49,998 nt of DNA from Bacteroidia bacterium. Its GTDB lineage: Bacteria > Bacteroidota > Bacteroidia > JAIBAJ01. Positions within the stretch are counted from its first letter, which is position 1. The number at the start of each line of letters is the position of its first letter. The DNA lies in NCBI GenBank assembly GCA_019695265.1, contig JAIBAJ010000012.1, positions 1-49,998 of the forward strand, given 5' to 3'. The notes beneath the pieces are model-generated. The model was not told where the DNA came from. It was given only the letters and a program-made list of their open reading frames with translations, and made no database searches. Made by a program: the position numbers and the translations under genes. Positions 25,374-32,850 of this stretch are shown one piece after another.

Positions 25374-26522
25374 TTGGATAAAAAAATCCACATACTGTAT
25401 TTATGCTCTTGGTTTCCGAACAAGTATATCCCTTTTCTTGGAAATTTTGTAGAGAACCATGCCTTTAGTATAGCGAATACTTGTACTGTAAGCTGTTTGT
25501 ATGTAAGGGCCAATTTGGAACTTAGTGAACAGGTTTACCAGGTAGACTACAGGCGAAAAGAAGGAGTGGATGAATGGGTGGTTTATTACCGGAATAGCAA
25601 TAACATATTGGTAAAAACCTGGAGGTATATTCAATCCCATTATTTGGGAAGAAAGCTAGCCATTGCCAGAAATGGAAAAGTCGATATCCTTCATTTACAC
25701 GTAATCAAGCCGGCAGGTTTTATTGCTTATTTATGGAACATGGCTCAAAGAATTCCTTTCATGGTCACCGAACATTCCACGGCTTATTTAGAAATGAATC
25801 GGGAAAAGATGGGATTTACGGAAAGGTATTTAGTAAAAAAGGTTTTAGAACAGGCCCAATTAGTGACGGTTGTTTCGGCGCATTTGGGTGAAAATTTGAA
25901 AGCATTCGGGAAAATAAAAAAGATGGAAGTTTTGAACAATGTGGTAGATAGCCAACACTTTTTTCCGGATGATAAGAAGGATGATAGCTTCTTTACGTTT
26001 ATCCATATTTCAACTTTGGTAGAAGAACATAAAAATGCCGGAGGGATTATTCGTGCCTTTTCCAAGCTAACTAAGGAAGTCAACCATACCAGGTTATGGA
26101 TTATTTCAGATGGGGATTTTTCCTATTGCAAACACTTAGCCCAAACCTTGGAATTAAGCGAAAAGATCAGCTTTATGGGTCCGTTGGAGTCGATGGAAGT
26201 AGCCGAAAAACTAAGGCAAAGCCATTGTTTAGTTTTATTTAGTAATTATGAAAACATGCCGGTGGTAATCAGTGAAGCCTGGATGTGCGGAATACCGGTG
26301 ATAAGCAGCGATGTTGGAGGAATTAGGGAACATGTTAAACCAATCAACGGATTGTTGATTAAGCCTGGAGATGAAGAAGGCTTGTTGCAGGCCATGAAGC
26401 GAATGATAGAGGATAAAAACAAGTACGATTCAGCTCAAATTTCGGAAGGAGCCAAGAAAGAATTTTCGAGCTTAGCAGTTGGAATAAAATTGAAAAAATA
26501 CTATTTGGATATTTTGGGTTAA
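25374..26522 (+). CDS. Glycosyltransferase family 4
   Basis: A GT-B-fold retaining glycosyltransferase of about 382 residues. N-terminal domain: ILYLCSWFPNKYIPFLGNFVENHA, then HLHVIKPAG and TEHSTAYLEM. C-terminal nucleotide-sugar domain: FIHISTLVEEHKNAGGIIRAF, and FSNYENMPVVISEAWMCGIPVISSDVGG with the EX7E motif. It probably builds surface polysaccharide or glycan; donor and acceptor are unknown. The start is uncertain. An ATG at 25317 overlaps the divergent DUF985 ATG head to head and lies upstream of the likely promoter, so the in-frame TTG at 25374 (giving DKKIHILYLCSWFPN) is preferred here. Confidence 0.85.
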   Translation: MDKKIHILYLCSWFPNKYIPFLGNFVENHAFSIANTCTVSCLYVRANLELSEQVYQVDYRRKEGVDEWVVYYRNSNNILVKTWRYIQSHYLGRKLAIARNGKVDILHLHVIKPAGFIAYLWNMAQRIPFMVTEHSTAYLEMNREKMGFTERYLVKKVLEQAQLVTVVSAHLGENLKAFGKIKKMEVLNNVVDSQHFFPDDKKDDSFFTFIHISTLVEEHKNAGGIIRAFSKLTKEVNHTRLWIISDGDFSYCKHLAQTLELSEKISFMGPLESMEVAEKLRQSHCLVLFSNYENMPVVISEAWMCGIPVISSDVGGIREHVKPINGLLIKPGDEEGLLQAMKRMIEDKNKYDSAQISEGAKKEFSSLAVGIKLKKYYLDILG

Positions 26523-26561
26523 ATAATTCCTAACCCTAGCTTAATTTTTCAATGATTTTGA

Positions 26562-26569
26562 TACATTTG
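26562..26569 (+). promoter_or_regulatory. Minus-7 box TACATTTG of the Asp-box T9SS protein gene
   Basis: Exact TAnnTTTG match. It lies inside the 5' extension of the reading frame (ATG at 26552), so it supports the start at 26594. Confidence 0.7.
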
Positions 26570-26593
26570 CCCATCCCGAATTTTAATATTTCA

Positions 26594-28507
26594 ATGAAAA
26601 AACAATTACAACTTTTAACTCTTGCAGCATTAGGCCTTACCTTAAGTGCCGGAGCGCAAACAGCAAAAATGAAAATGCTGGACAAAGCCAGCAGAACCGG
26701 TAATACCAAAAAGGTAACAACCGTTAAGCGAGTATATACCGGAAATGAGCAAGTTGTTGGCCATGGAACACCAACTGCAACCAACAAAAGTGCAGCATTT
26801 TTGCCTGAAACTACCATTGCTAATACCACCTACGATTTACAATCCAATTCATCGGTGGCTAATCGTTTTTTAAGAGATGAAAATGGGAAGATGGTATATG
26901 TTTTCACCTATTCACAAGAACTTTCTCCTTACAGCGACAGAGGAACAGGTTATGTAAGCAATTTGGATGGAACCTGGTCAGGACAACCGGACGGGAAAAT
27001 TGAAACCAGCAGAACCGGATGGCCTAATGTTACCTGGAATGCAAATGGAGCTGAGACCGTTTTATCGCACAATACTGTGGCCGAAGAATTGGAACTTTGC
27101 AGCCGCCCTACCATTGGTTACGGCAGTTGGACAGAAAGTACCACCACTTTGCCAAGCCCAATAGCAACCGGTAACTGGTGGCCTAGAATGGTTTCGGGTG
27201 GTGCTGACAATAATTCATTGCATGCCTTATCTATTACTTACCCGGTTGCATCGGGAGGTACCTTACACAATGGATTAGATGGAGCATTACTTTATAGCCG
27301 TTCAACCGATGGCGGTGCAACCTGGGATAAAGTGAACGTTCAAATTCCAGGAATGGATACCACTAAATTTAAAGGTTTTGGAGGTGATTCCTATGCAATG
27401 GATGCTAAAGGAAATACCATCGTTATTGTTACCGGAGACTTGATGGATGATGTGGTTTTATGGAAATCTACCGACAATGGTGACACCTGGACTTCACAAG
27501 TTATTTACGACATGATGCTTCCTGAACCTTATGATTTTGGTCCGGCTATTTCAGATACTAACGCAGATGGTATTGCTGATACCTTAATTGGAACAGGAGG
27601 TTCTTTAGCTGTTTTGCTTGATAACAATGATAAAGTTCATTTGTTTTTTGATATTCAACGAATTTTTGATGATACCGTATCCGATCAGGGATATTTTACC
27701 AGTTTCCCTTATGCTAATCCAGGTTTGGCTTATTGGACTGAAAACTATCCAGATTCTTTAAGAATTATTGGTGACATTTTGGACCTAAATGGAAGTGGTG
27801 CTATTGAATTCTTTGCTGACGCTGATGGTAATGGAGCAGATGAATTTGGACGTTATGGAAATACAGGTTTGGTTAGTCAGCCTTCTATTTCGGTTGATGG
27901 AAATAATACCGTTATTGTTTCTTACTCTGCCTTCATTGAGAGAGGATTTAATGACTATTTAAAAGCTTACCGTCATACCTACCTTAAAAAATCAACCGAT
28001 GGTGGCTTAACATGGTCTGATCCAACTGATATTTACAACGATACTTTATCGGAGTGTGTTTTTGGTATTTTGGCTCATAATTCAGATTCTGAAGCTCATT
28101 TGGTTTACATGAGAGACGGTGCTCCCGGTCATGGAGTTCCTCCAACCAATGGTGGAGATCCAGATCCTGATAATGGTTATGGAGATTTTATTTATGTTGC
28201 TTTACGTGTTTCAGAAATTGGACTTCCAATCGGAATTGATGAAAAAACCAGTAACTTTAATCAGTTTGTAGTTTACCCTAACCCAAGCAATGGATTAGTA
28301 AATTTACAATTGTCAAATAAAGTTTCAGGAAAACTTAATGTTGAAGTACTTAATGTTTTAGGTCAAACTGTTTTCACCTATTCTAGTGAAAACCCTTCAA
28401 CCTCCCATTATACTCAAATGGATATGAGCAATCTTTCAGCCGGTTTTTACGTGGTAAAAGCTGAAATGAACGGAGAACAAATTTCCAAAAAGCTTCAAAT
28501 AAAATAG
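26594..28507 (+). CDS. Secreted Asp-box (BNR/sialidase-like) protein with T9SS sorting domain
   Basis: A 637-residue exported protein: signal peptide (MKKQLQLLTLAALGLTLSAGAQ), a beta-propeller-like body with three Asp-box motifs (STDGGATWDKV, STDNGDTWTS, STDGGLTWSDP), and a C-terminal T9SS type A sorting domain (FVVYPNPSNGLVNLQLS, then LSAGFYVVKAEMNG, then KKLQIK). Asp boxes are structural and do not prove sialidase action; no sialidase arginine triad could be identified. Acidic runs (DTNADGIADT, DADGNGADEFG) look like calcium-binding loops. The start is chosen from the signal peptide and promoter position. It is monocistronic, with a strong terminator. Confidence 0.87.
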   Translation: MKKQLQLLTLAALGLTLSAGAQTAKMKMLDKASRTGNTKKVTTVKRVYTGNEQVVGHGTPTATNKSAAFLPETTIANTTYDLQSNSSVANRFLRDENGKMVYVFTYSQELSPYSDRGTGYVSNLDGTWSGQPDGKIETSRTGWPNVTWNANGAETVLSHNTVAEELELCSRPTIGYGSWTESTTTLPSPIATGNWWPRMVSGGADNNSLHALSITYPVASGGTLHNGLDGALLYSRSTDGGATWDKVNVQIPGMDTTKFKGFGGDSYAMDAKGNTIVIVTGDLMDDVVLWKSTDNGDTWTSQVIYDMMLPEPYDFGPAISDTNADGIADTLIGTGGSLAVLLDNNDKVHLFFDIQRIFDDTVSDQGYFTSFPYANPGLAYWTENYPDSLRIIGDILDLNGSGAIEFFADADGNGADEFGRYGNTGLVSQPSISVDGNNTVIVSYSAFIERGFNDYLKAYRHTYLKKSTDGGLTWSDPTDIYNDTLSECVFGILAHNSDSEAHLVYMRDGAPGHGVPPTNGGDPDPDNGYGDFIYVALRVSEIGLPIGIDEKTSNFNQFVVYPNPSNGLVNLQLSNKVSGKLNVEVLNVLGQTVFTYSSENPSTSHYTQMDMSNLSAGFYVVKAEMNGEQISKKLQIK

Positions 28508-28521
28508 ACTAAAGTTCGTGT

Positions 28522-28566
28522 AAAAAAAAGAGGCTGTCCTTAGTTTAGGACAGCCTCTTTTTTTTT
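28522..28566 (+). terminator. Strong Rho-independent terminator
   Basis: AGAGGCTGTCCT pairs perfectly with AGGACAGCCTCT around a six-base loop (28541-28546), flanked by A and T runs. It ends the Asp-box protein gene. Confidence 0.92.
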
Positions 28567-28774
28567 GATAGCTATTTTAAACCCGGATGCCAAATGAAGT
28601 TAAACTTCTTTAGGAATTTGAGTTAAACTAGCATACGTTGAGAAATAGTCTAAAACTATTTGAAGAATTACATTGGTATATTCCGATGCGAAAGCTGTAT
28701 AAACCCGGTTGGTGAATTAGTATTGCACATTTGGACTAATGGCATCCTCTAATGAGCTCGCCTCCTGAATATAA

Positions 28775-28911
28775 TGCCGAATGGACAAAATGTATAGTCC
28801 AATTTTATACTTAAATTTTCTTGAAAAAATCGGACTAACATTTTGTATCCTCGGTACTTACCAATCTAAATTTATAAAAGCCTTCGGACTATTTATAAAT
28901 TAAAATTGGTA
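28775..28911 (-). mobile_element. MITE-like element, copy b (137 bp, inverted)
   Basis: The inverse of the elements at 1400 and 41790, flanked by TAA at 28772-28774 and 28912-28914. The terminal bases are TGCC and GGTA (one change in the terminal repeat). The gap from 28567 to 28771 before it shows no gene; it carries AT-rich fragments only. Confidence 0.75.
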
Positions 28912-28928
28912 TAAAATAAACTGATAGG

Positions 28929-29083
28929 TAGCGCCTCGGGCAACGATAGAGGCAAGTAGCCCACAGGACCCCTACGGCGTTAGCCTAGGGGGACGAGGAC
29001 TACAGCCGATAGCGTGACCCGAACGCCCAGGCAGGTTATTTTGGGAATTATAAAAAAGCTAGTTGGGCGGAGGGGGCCCGCAT
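28929..29083 (+). ncRNA. Structured intergenic RNA element, copy 6 (flavo-1-like, ACG/CGT subtype)
   Basis: Plus strand: CGGGCAACGATAGAGG, GTAG then CCCACAGG, a hairpin with CCCCTA and TAGGGG arms, CGAGGA, CTAC, CGATAGCGT, GACCCG, then CGCCCA pairing with TGGGCG in the tail, ending GGAGGGGGCCCGCAT. It lies 17 bases after MITE copy b, between convergent genes. Confidence 0.78.
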
Positions 29084-29136
29084 ACAAAGAATTTATAAAC
29101 CTGACATTATCCTTCCGGTTGACTTTATAGCCAAAC

Positions 29137-30012
29137 CTATTTAAGCAAAATATAATTCTTATTCTCCCCAATTTTTTTGCCTAATACTTTTTCGATGTAG
29201 TAAAGTACTTTCTTATGCCATTGTTTAATGTGTACCCCAGGTTTTAAACCCGAAGGAACCGTATATTCCTCTACCCTTTTTTTATAAACATCCGGATGAG
29301 TTCCTTGAAAGATTTCCAACACATCAATTTTAGAATAATCGAATTCTGATTGATTGCCTACATGTTTTTTCACCCATTCATCATTATGCCAAAGTGTATG
29401 AAAGTACTTTTGTTTGTCTTGCTGTTTGTCGGGTGACTTAACCCAGCTATAATGGTGAACACGAGCATTTGCCCTTTTCACTTTCAGCTTTTGTCCATTT
29501 TTAAATCTAAAACCTTGAGAATCTTTGTATGGAATAATATCCGGGTTGTTTCGGATAATCCGAATTTCATTTTTATACCACTTACGGCCACTTGCCACCA
29601 GGGAATAATCGCCATAAAAATGAGTATACGAAAACAGCAAACCATCCACTTTGGAATTACCTAAATTATCCTGCATGGCCTTATTAATGGCAGGATAATC
29701 TTCCTGATGAAAGCATTCATCTGCTTGGATGCAAATGAGCCAATCAGCTTTAGGATTAACCAAATTTTTCGCTTTTTGGGTTTCAACGGCCAATACTCGA
29801 CCGCCTTCCCGAATACTATCATCCCACACCGAATCATGGATTTTTAGTTTCGGCGAATTTATTTCTTCAATAATTGAACGAGTGCCATCATCTGAGTTTC
29901 CGACCAAAACTATTAATTCATCAACCAATGGCAGCAGCGAAAGTATAGCTTCCCGAATAGGGTAATCGAACTTTACGGCGTTGCGAATGAAAGTAAAACC
30001 GGATACAAACAT
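29137..30012 (-). CDS. Glycosyltransferase family 2-like protein
   Basis: A 291-residue GT-A-fold protein. The N-terminus FVSGFTFIRNAVKFDYPIREAI, then DELIVLVGNSDDGTRSII, is the nucleotide-sugar-binding beta-alpha unit with its acidic motif. WLICIQADECFHQEDY stands at the DxD/metal position. The C-terminal region, with RVHHYSWVKSPDK, is typical of family 2 transferases of the WaaE/KdtX type. Substrate is unknown; a surface-glycan role is inferred. It ends next to structured element copy 6. A terminator upstream separates it from the small lipoprotein gene. Confidence 0.83.
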   Translation of the reverse strand: MFVSGFTFIRNAVKFDYPIREAILSLLPLVDELIVLVGNSDDGTRSIIEEINSPKLKIHDSVWDDSIREGGRVLAVETQKAKNLVNPKADWLICIQADECFHQEDYPAINKAMQDNLGNSKVDGLLFSYTHFYGDYSLVASGRKWYKNEIRIIRNNPDIIPYKDSQGFRFKNGQKLKVKRANARVHHYSWVKSPDKQQDKQKYFHTLWHNDEWVKKHVGNQSEFDYSKIDVLEIFQGTHPDVYKKRVEEYTVPSGLKPGVHIKQWHKKVLYYIEKVLGKKIGENKNYILLK

Positions 30013-30025
30013 GGTGGAAAAAGCT

Positions 30026-30058
30026 AAAAAAAAAGGCTATCCGATAAGGGATAGCCTT
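30026..30058 (-). terminator. Terminator of the small Ala-rich lipoprotein gene
   Basis: On the minus strand AAGGCTATCC (30049-30058 complement) pairs with GGATAGCCTT (30033-30042 complement) around a six-base loop and is followed by nine T residues. It lies 20 bases after the lipoprotein stop and just before the GT2 start. Confidence 0.88.
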
Positions 30059-30077
30059 GCGAAATTTCAACTAGAAA

Positions 30078-30302
30078 TTAGTGAGCAGCCGGAGCAGCAG
30101 CAGCGGCAGTAGAATCAACATGGGCAGTATCAGCAGCAGCTGCATTTTCAGCGCCTGTGATAGAATCCATACGTGCTTGTTCAGCAGCAATAATTGAATC
30201 TTGTTTTGCCTTGTTAGCAGCTTCAACATCTTCTTTGGATGGACCACAAGCAACTAAAGAAGCCATAGAGGCAACAAGGGCAAGAGCAAATACTTTTTTC
30301 AT
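30078..30302 (-). CDS. Small Ala-rich lipoprotein
   Basis: A 74-residue lipoprotein: signal peptide MKKVFALALVASMASLVAC with the acylated Cys followed by GPSKEDVE. The mature 55 residues are Ala/Asp-rich and helical (EAANKAKQDSIIAAEQARMD), ending in an Ala-Pro tail. No family function is known; such small lipoproteins are abundant envelope proteins in this phylum. The start at 30302 is set by the signal peptide and by a perfect promoter box at 30339-30346, which lies within the upstream reading-frame extension. It has its own strong terminator, suggesting high expression. Confidence 0.85.
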   Translation of the reverse strand: MKKVFALALVASMASLVACGPSKEDVEAANKAKQDSIIAAEQARMDSITGAENAAAADTAHVDSTAAAAAPAAH

Positions 30303-30338
30303 TTTTTTGTTTAGATTGGGGGTTATTAAAAACGGATG

Positions 30339-30346
30339 CAAAAGTA
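30339..30346 (-). promoter_or_regulatory. Minus-7 box TACTTTTG of the small lipoprotein gene
   Basis: Exact TAnnTTTG match on the minus strand, 36 bases before the ATG at 30302. Confidence 0.7.
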
Positions 30347-30457
30347 ATTAAAATATGCGTTTGAAAAACAAAAAAAACATGTCCCTTGATTTTGGAAATA
30401 AGCCTTAGAATAGGTTTATAATTTTATTACATGGATCTATTTATAGTAATACCTATT

Positions 30458-30612
30458 ATGCGGGCCCCCTCCGCCCAATCATCTTTTGGCTTAACCCAAA
30501 ATAAATTGCATGGGCGTTCGGGTCACGCTATCGGCTGTAGTCCTCGGCCCACTTGGCTGGCGCCGCGTGTGCCTGTGGGCTACTTGCCTCTATCGTTGCC
30601 CGAGCTGCAACC
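30458..30612 (-). ncRNA. Structured intergenic RNA element, copy 7 (flavo-1-like, ACG/CGT subtype)
   Basis: Minus strand: CGGGCAACGATAGAGG, GTAG then CCCACAGG, a hairpin, CGAGGA, CTAC, CGATAGCGT, GACCCG, CGCCCA pairing with TGGGCG, and the tail ending GGAGGGGGCCCGCAT. It lies between the serB-serA fusion and the small lipoprotein gene, all on the same strand. The remaining gap from 30613 to 30790 shows nothing recognisable. Confidence 0.76.
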
Positions 30613-30790
30613 TCATCCTGTTGTAAATAAACCAATTAGTCATGGTATCTAGATGTTCGCTACCAAATTGTTAATTCAAGAAATCTCCTTGAATTTCGCT
30701 CGCTTAAATGAAAACCTAATTATGATTACCCAATGTTCTGCAAGTTCTAATTTGAAGCTTATACCCGGTTATAACTATGCCAAGGCTGAA

Positions 30791-32620
30791 TTAATACAAT
30801 ACTCGGAATCGAATAGTGGCCGCAACCTTTTTCAATTCTTCCAAAACATGGGAATCGTACTGTTTATTGATATCCGTAACAAGATAACCCACCAGGTTGT
30901 TGGTAGATAAGTATTGTTGGGAAATATTTAAACGGTGTCTGGCGAAAGTGCTGTTTATTTCGGCAAGTACCCCGGGAACATTTCGATGAATATGGAGAAG
31001 GCGGTGAGCATGAGGAAAGGTCTTCAAATCCATTTCGGGCAAATTCAAGCTGGAATTGGAATTTCCGGTATTGATATAAGAAATTAATTTTTGTGCCATT
31101 TCCTTAGCAGCCAAAAACTTGGTTTTTGTTGTTGAAATGGATTCCTGAAAGCTGAAATCCAAGGGAAAATTAATGGACAATTGTCTCATTTTCTCCCAAC
31201 CTTCCGGAAGTTGAGCATCCATGCAAGCTTGTATACATTTCTGTGTTTGGAATAAGTGAACCACAATGGCATAAGGTATGGCTTTAAAACCGCCGGAGCA
31301 AATAAGACTAAACCTGGTTTTTGATTGAAAATTTGATTTTTTCAATTCAGGGTACTTCTCGTTTGAATGCCTGCAAAGCACTACCACATCGGAATGAAGT
31401 AGCGATTTAAAACTTTCCAACCTCCCTTCCACATGGTTGGGATACACCTTTTCTGAATCCCAAACCATCACCTCTACTCCTAGCCCAACTAACTTCTGAT
31501 ACAGCCATTTTCCTTCACTTCCCATTCCGGAAATACCCACCTTAATTTCATCCAAGAATTTCCCTCCTTGTTCTCCCGATTTGGCAATTTTTAGGATTTT
31601 ATACAAATCATATTCTGCTCTTCCTATGGCTTCTGCTTCCGGTGTGTGGAAGACTGCAGTACCTCTCAGGCTTAAATCGGACAATCCTTCCTCACCGGCA
31701 CTTCCTGCAATTCCCAGGCATAGCAATCGTTTAGCCGTTTGAACTTCCACAGCGTTTAGCAAGGAACTTTCCTTTAGACACAAAACAGTAGATTCGGAAA
31801 GGGCGGAAGTCAAACTTTCTTTATTGAAATACTTCACTTGATATCCTTCCTCCAAAAACATTTGTTCTGCAATAGGATGCAGACCGTTTTCCAATAACAC
31901 TGAAATTCGATTCTTGGGATAAGAAATACTACCTTGAATTTTGTTCAGATATAAAAATTCATCGAAACTAGGAGTAATATGATCGGCAGTTGAAAGAATC
32001 TTTTGTCGGGTAATATTCTCGGTATAGGCAAAAAATTTATGTGCAATACCGGCTTCCCGCATCTGATAATCGCTGTAACCATCACCGATAACATAAATAT
32101 TGCCTTGCAGGTTTAACTTCTTTAACTGGTAAATTTTACCATCCGGTTTCGACAATTCATTTTCATCATCAAATCCCACAATTTTCTTTTGATCATCCAG
32201 CTTAAAAGTATTGGCATAAATTCGCTCCGATGGAATACCTAAAGGCTTTAAAATAGGATCAATAAACTCCTTAAAACCTGCCGATATGACAATAATTTGT
32301 TGCCCATAATCTTTAAAGAACCGTTGGTTTCTCTTCACTGAACCTGAAATCTTTTTTTTGAGTCTGTTCACTAAAATATCGAGGTGTTTTTCTTCAGCCC
32401 CCAATAAAGCGATTCGTCTTTTTAATGATTCAGTGAAACTAATTTCTCCATCAATCCCCAAGTCCGTAATATGCTTGATTTCATGGAGAATTTGGTTTCT
32501 TTTAGGATTCCCTTTTAATGAGATTTCGCCTAATTCCTCAAATGCCTCTACCTGGGTAAGGGTGCTATCAAAATCAAAAACAAAGGTGATATCTTCTAGT
32601 TGCTTCTTTCGGCTTGTCAT
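30791..32620 (-). CDS. Phosphoserine phosphatase fused to a degenerate phosphoglycerate dehydrogenase
   Basis: A 609-residue fusion. Residues 10-225 are an intact HAD phosphoserine phosphatase: DFDSTLT with Asp16/Asp18, the Ser113 region VISAGFKEF and GDGYSDYQM at 179-187. Residues 235-530 align with D-3-phosphoglycerate dehydrogenase, and 535-609 are a well-kept ACT domain (HAHRLLHIHRNVPGVLAEIN, ending IRFRVLY). In the dehydrogenase half the usual active-site blocks are lost. The CIGTNQ segment is CLGIAGSAG (301-309); the Arg-bearing NxSRG strand is LICSGGF (439-445); the Glu of the DVFPEEP block and the His of PHIGGST are not recognisable (QLPEG, SFQESIST). The start at 32620 fits the phosphatase N-terminus; a further 101 codons upstream look non-coding. 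The product can probably hydrolyse phosphoserine, but the dehydrogenase step is doubtful. Confidence 0.85.
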   Translation of the reverse strand: MTSRKKQLEDITFVFDFDSTLTQVEAFEELGEISLKGNPKRNQILHEIKHITDLGIDGEISFTESLKRRIALLGAEEKHLDILVNRLKKKISGSVKRNQRFFKDYGQQIIVISAGFKEFIDPILKPLGIPSERIYANTFKLDDQKKIVGFDDENELSKPDGKIYQLKKLNLQGNIYVIGDGYSDYQMREAGIAHKFFAYTENITRQKILSTADHITPSFDEFLYLNKIQGSISYPKNRISVLLENGLHPIAEQMFLEEGYQVKYFNKESLTSALSESTVLCLKESSLLNAVEVQTAKRLLCLGIAGSAGEEGLSDLSLRGTAVFHTPEAEAIGRAEYDLYKILKIAKSGEQGGKFLDEIKVGISGMGSEGKWLYQKLVGLGVEVMVWDSEKVYPNHVEGRLESFKSLLHSDVVVLCRHSNEKYPELKKSNFQSKTRFSLICSGGFKAIPYAIVVHLFQTQKCIQACMDAQLPEGWEKMRQLSINFPLDFSFQESISTTKTKFLAAKEMAQKLISYINTGNSNSSLNLPEMDLKTFPHAHRLLHIHRNVPGVLAEINSTFARHRLNISQQYLSTNNLVGYLVTDINKQYDSHVLEELKKVAATIRFRVLY

Positions 32621-32793
32621 TGAATCAAGGTATGGATGGTTAAAAAACCTACACCCATAGCTCCAACCAAGGTGGTATGGTTTCGGTAATTTCGTTGGTG
32701 GTAAAAAAATCTTTCGCCCACAGGTTCTTTCGGGTTTAACTAATACAGAATCGTTTTTGAACTCCAAGTCAAAATAGTACGATTTTAGAATGG

Positions 32794-32801
32794 CAAAGGT
32801 A
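32794..32801 (-). promoter_or_regulatory. Minus-7 box TACCTTTG upstream of the serB-serA fusion
   Basis: Exact TAnnTTTG match on the minus strand. It predicts a leader of about 170 bases (32621-32790) before the ATG at 32620, long enough for regulation, though no riboswitch was recognised in it. It argues against translation starting at 32923. Confidence 0.55.
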
Positions 32802-32850
32802 GAATGGTCTAAGCTTTGCTTGTTCTGATTATCTTGAAAGTAGTTGACAA

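Noticed and set aside
25319-25513. 65-codon N-terminal extension of the DUF985 protein
   Set aside because: It lies opposite the glycosyltransferase gene, and the family N-terminus begins at the Met encoded at 25318.
26594-28507. Calling the Asp-box protein a sialidase
   Set aside because: Three Asp boxes are only structural; the arginine triad and catalytic Tyr/Asp of sialidases could not be identified.
30431-30652. Open frame across structured element copy 7
   Set aside because: It runs antisense through the conserved RNA core; codon content is explained by the RNA element.
32621-32790. Riboswitch or T-box in the leader of the SerB-SerA fusion
   Set aside because: No recognisable aptamer core or terminator/anti-terminator pair could be drawn.
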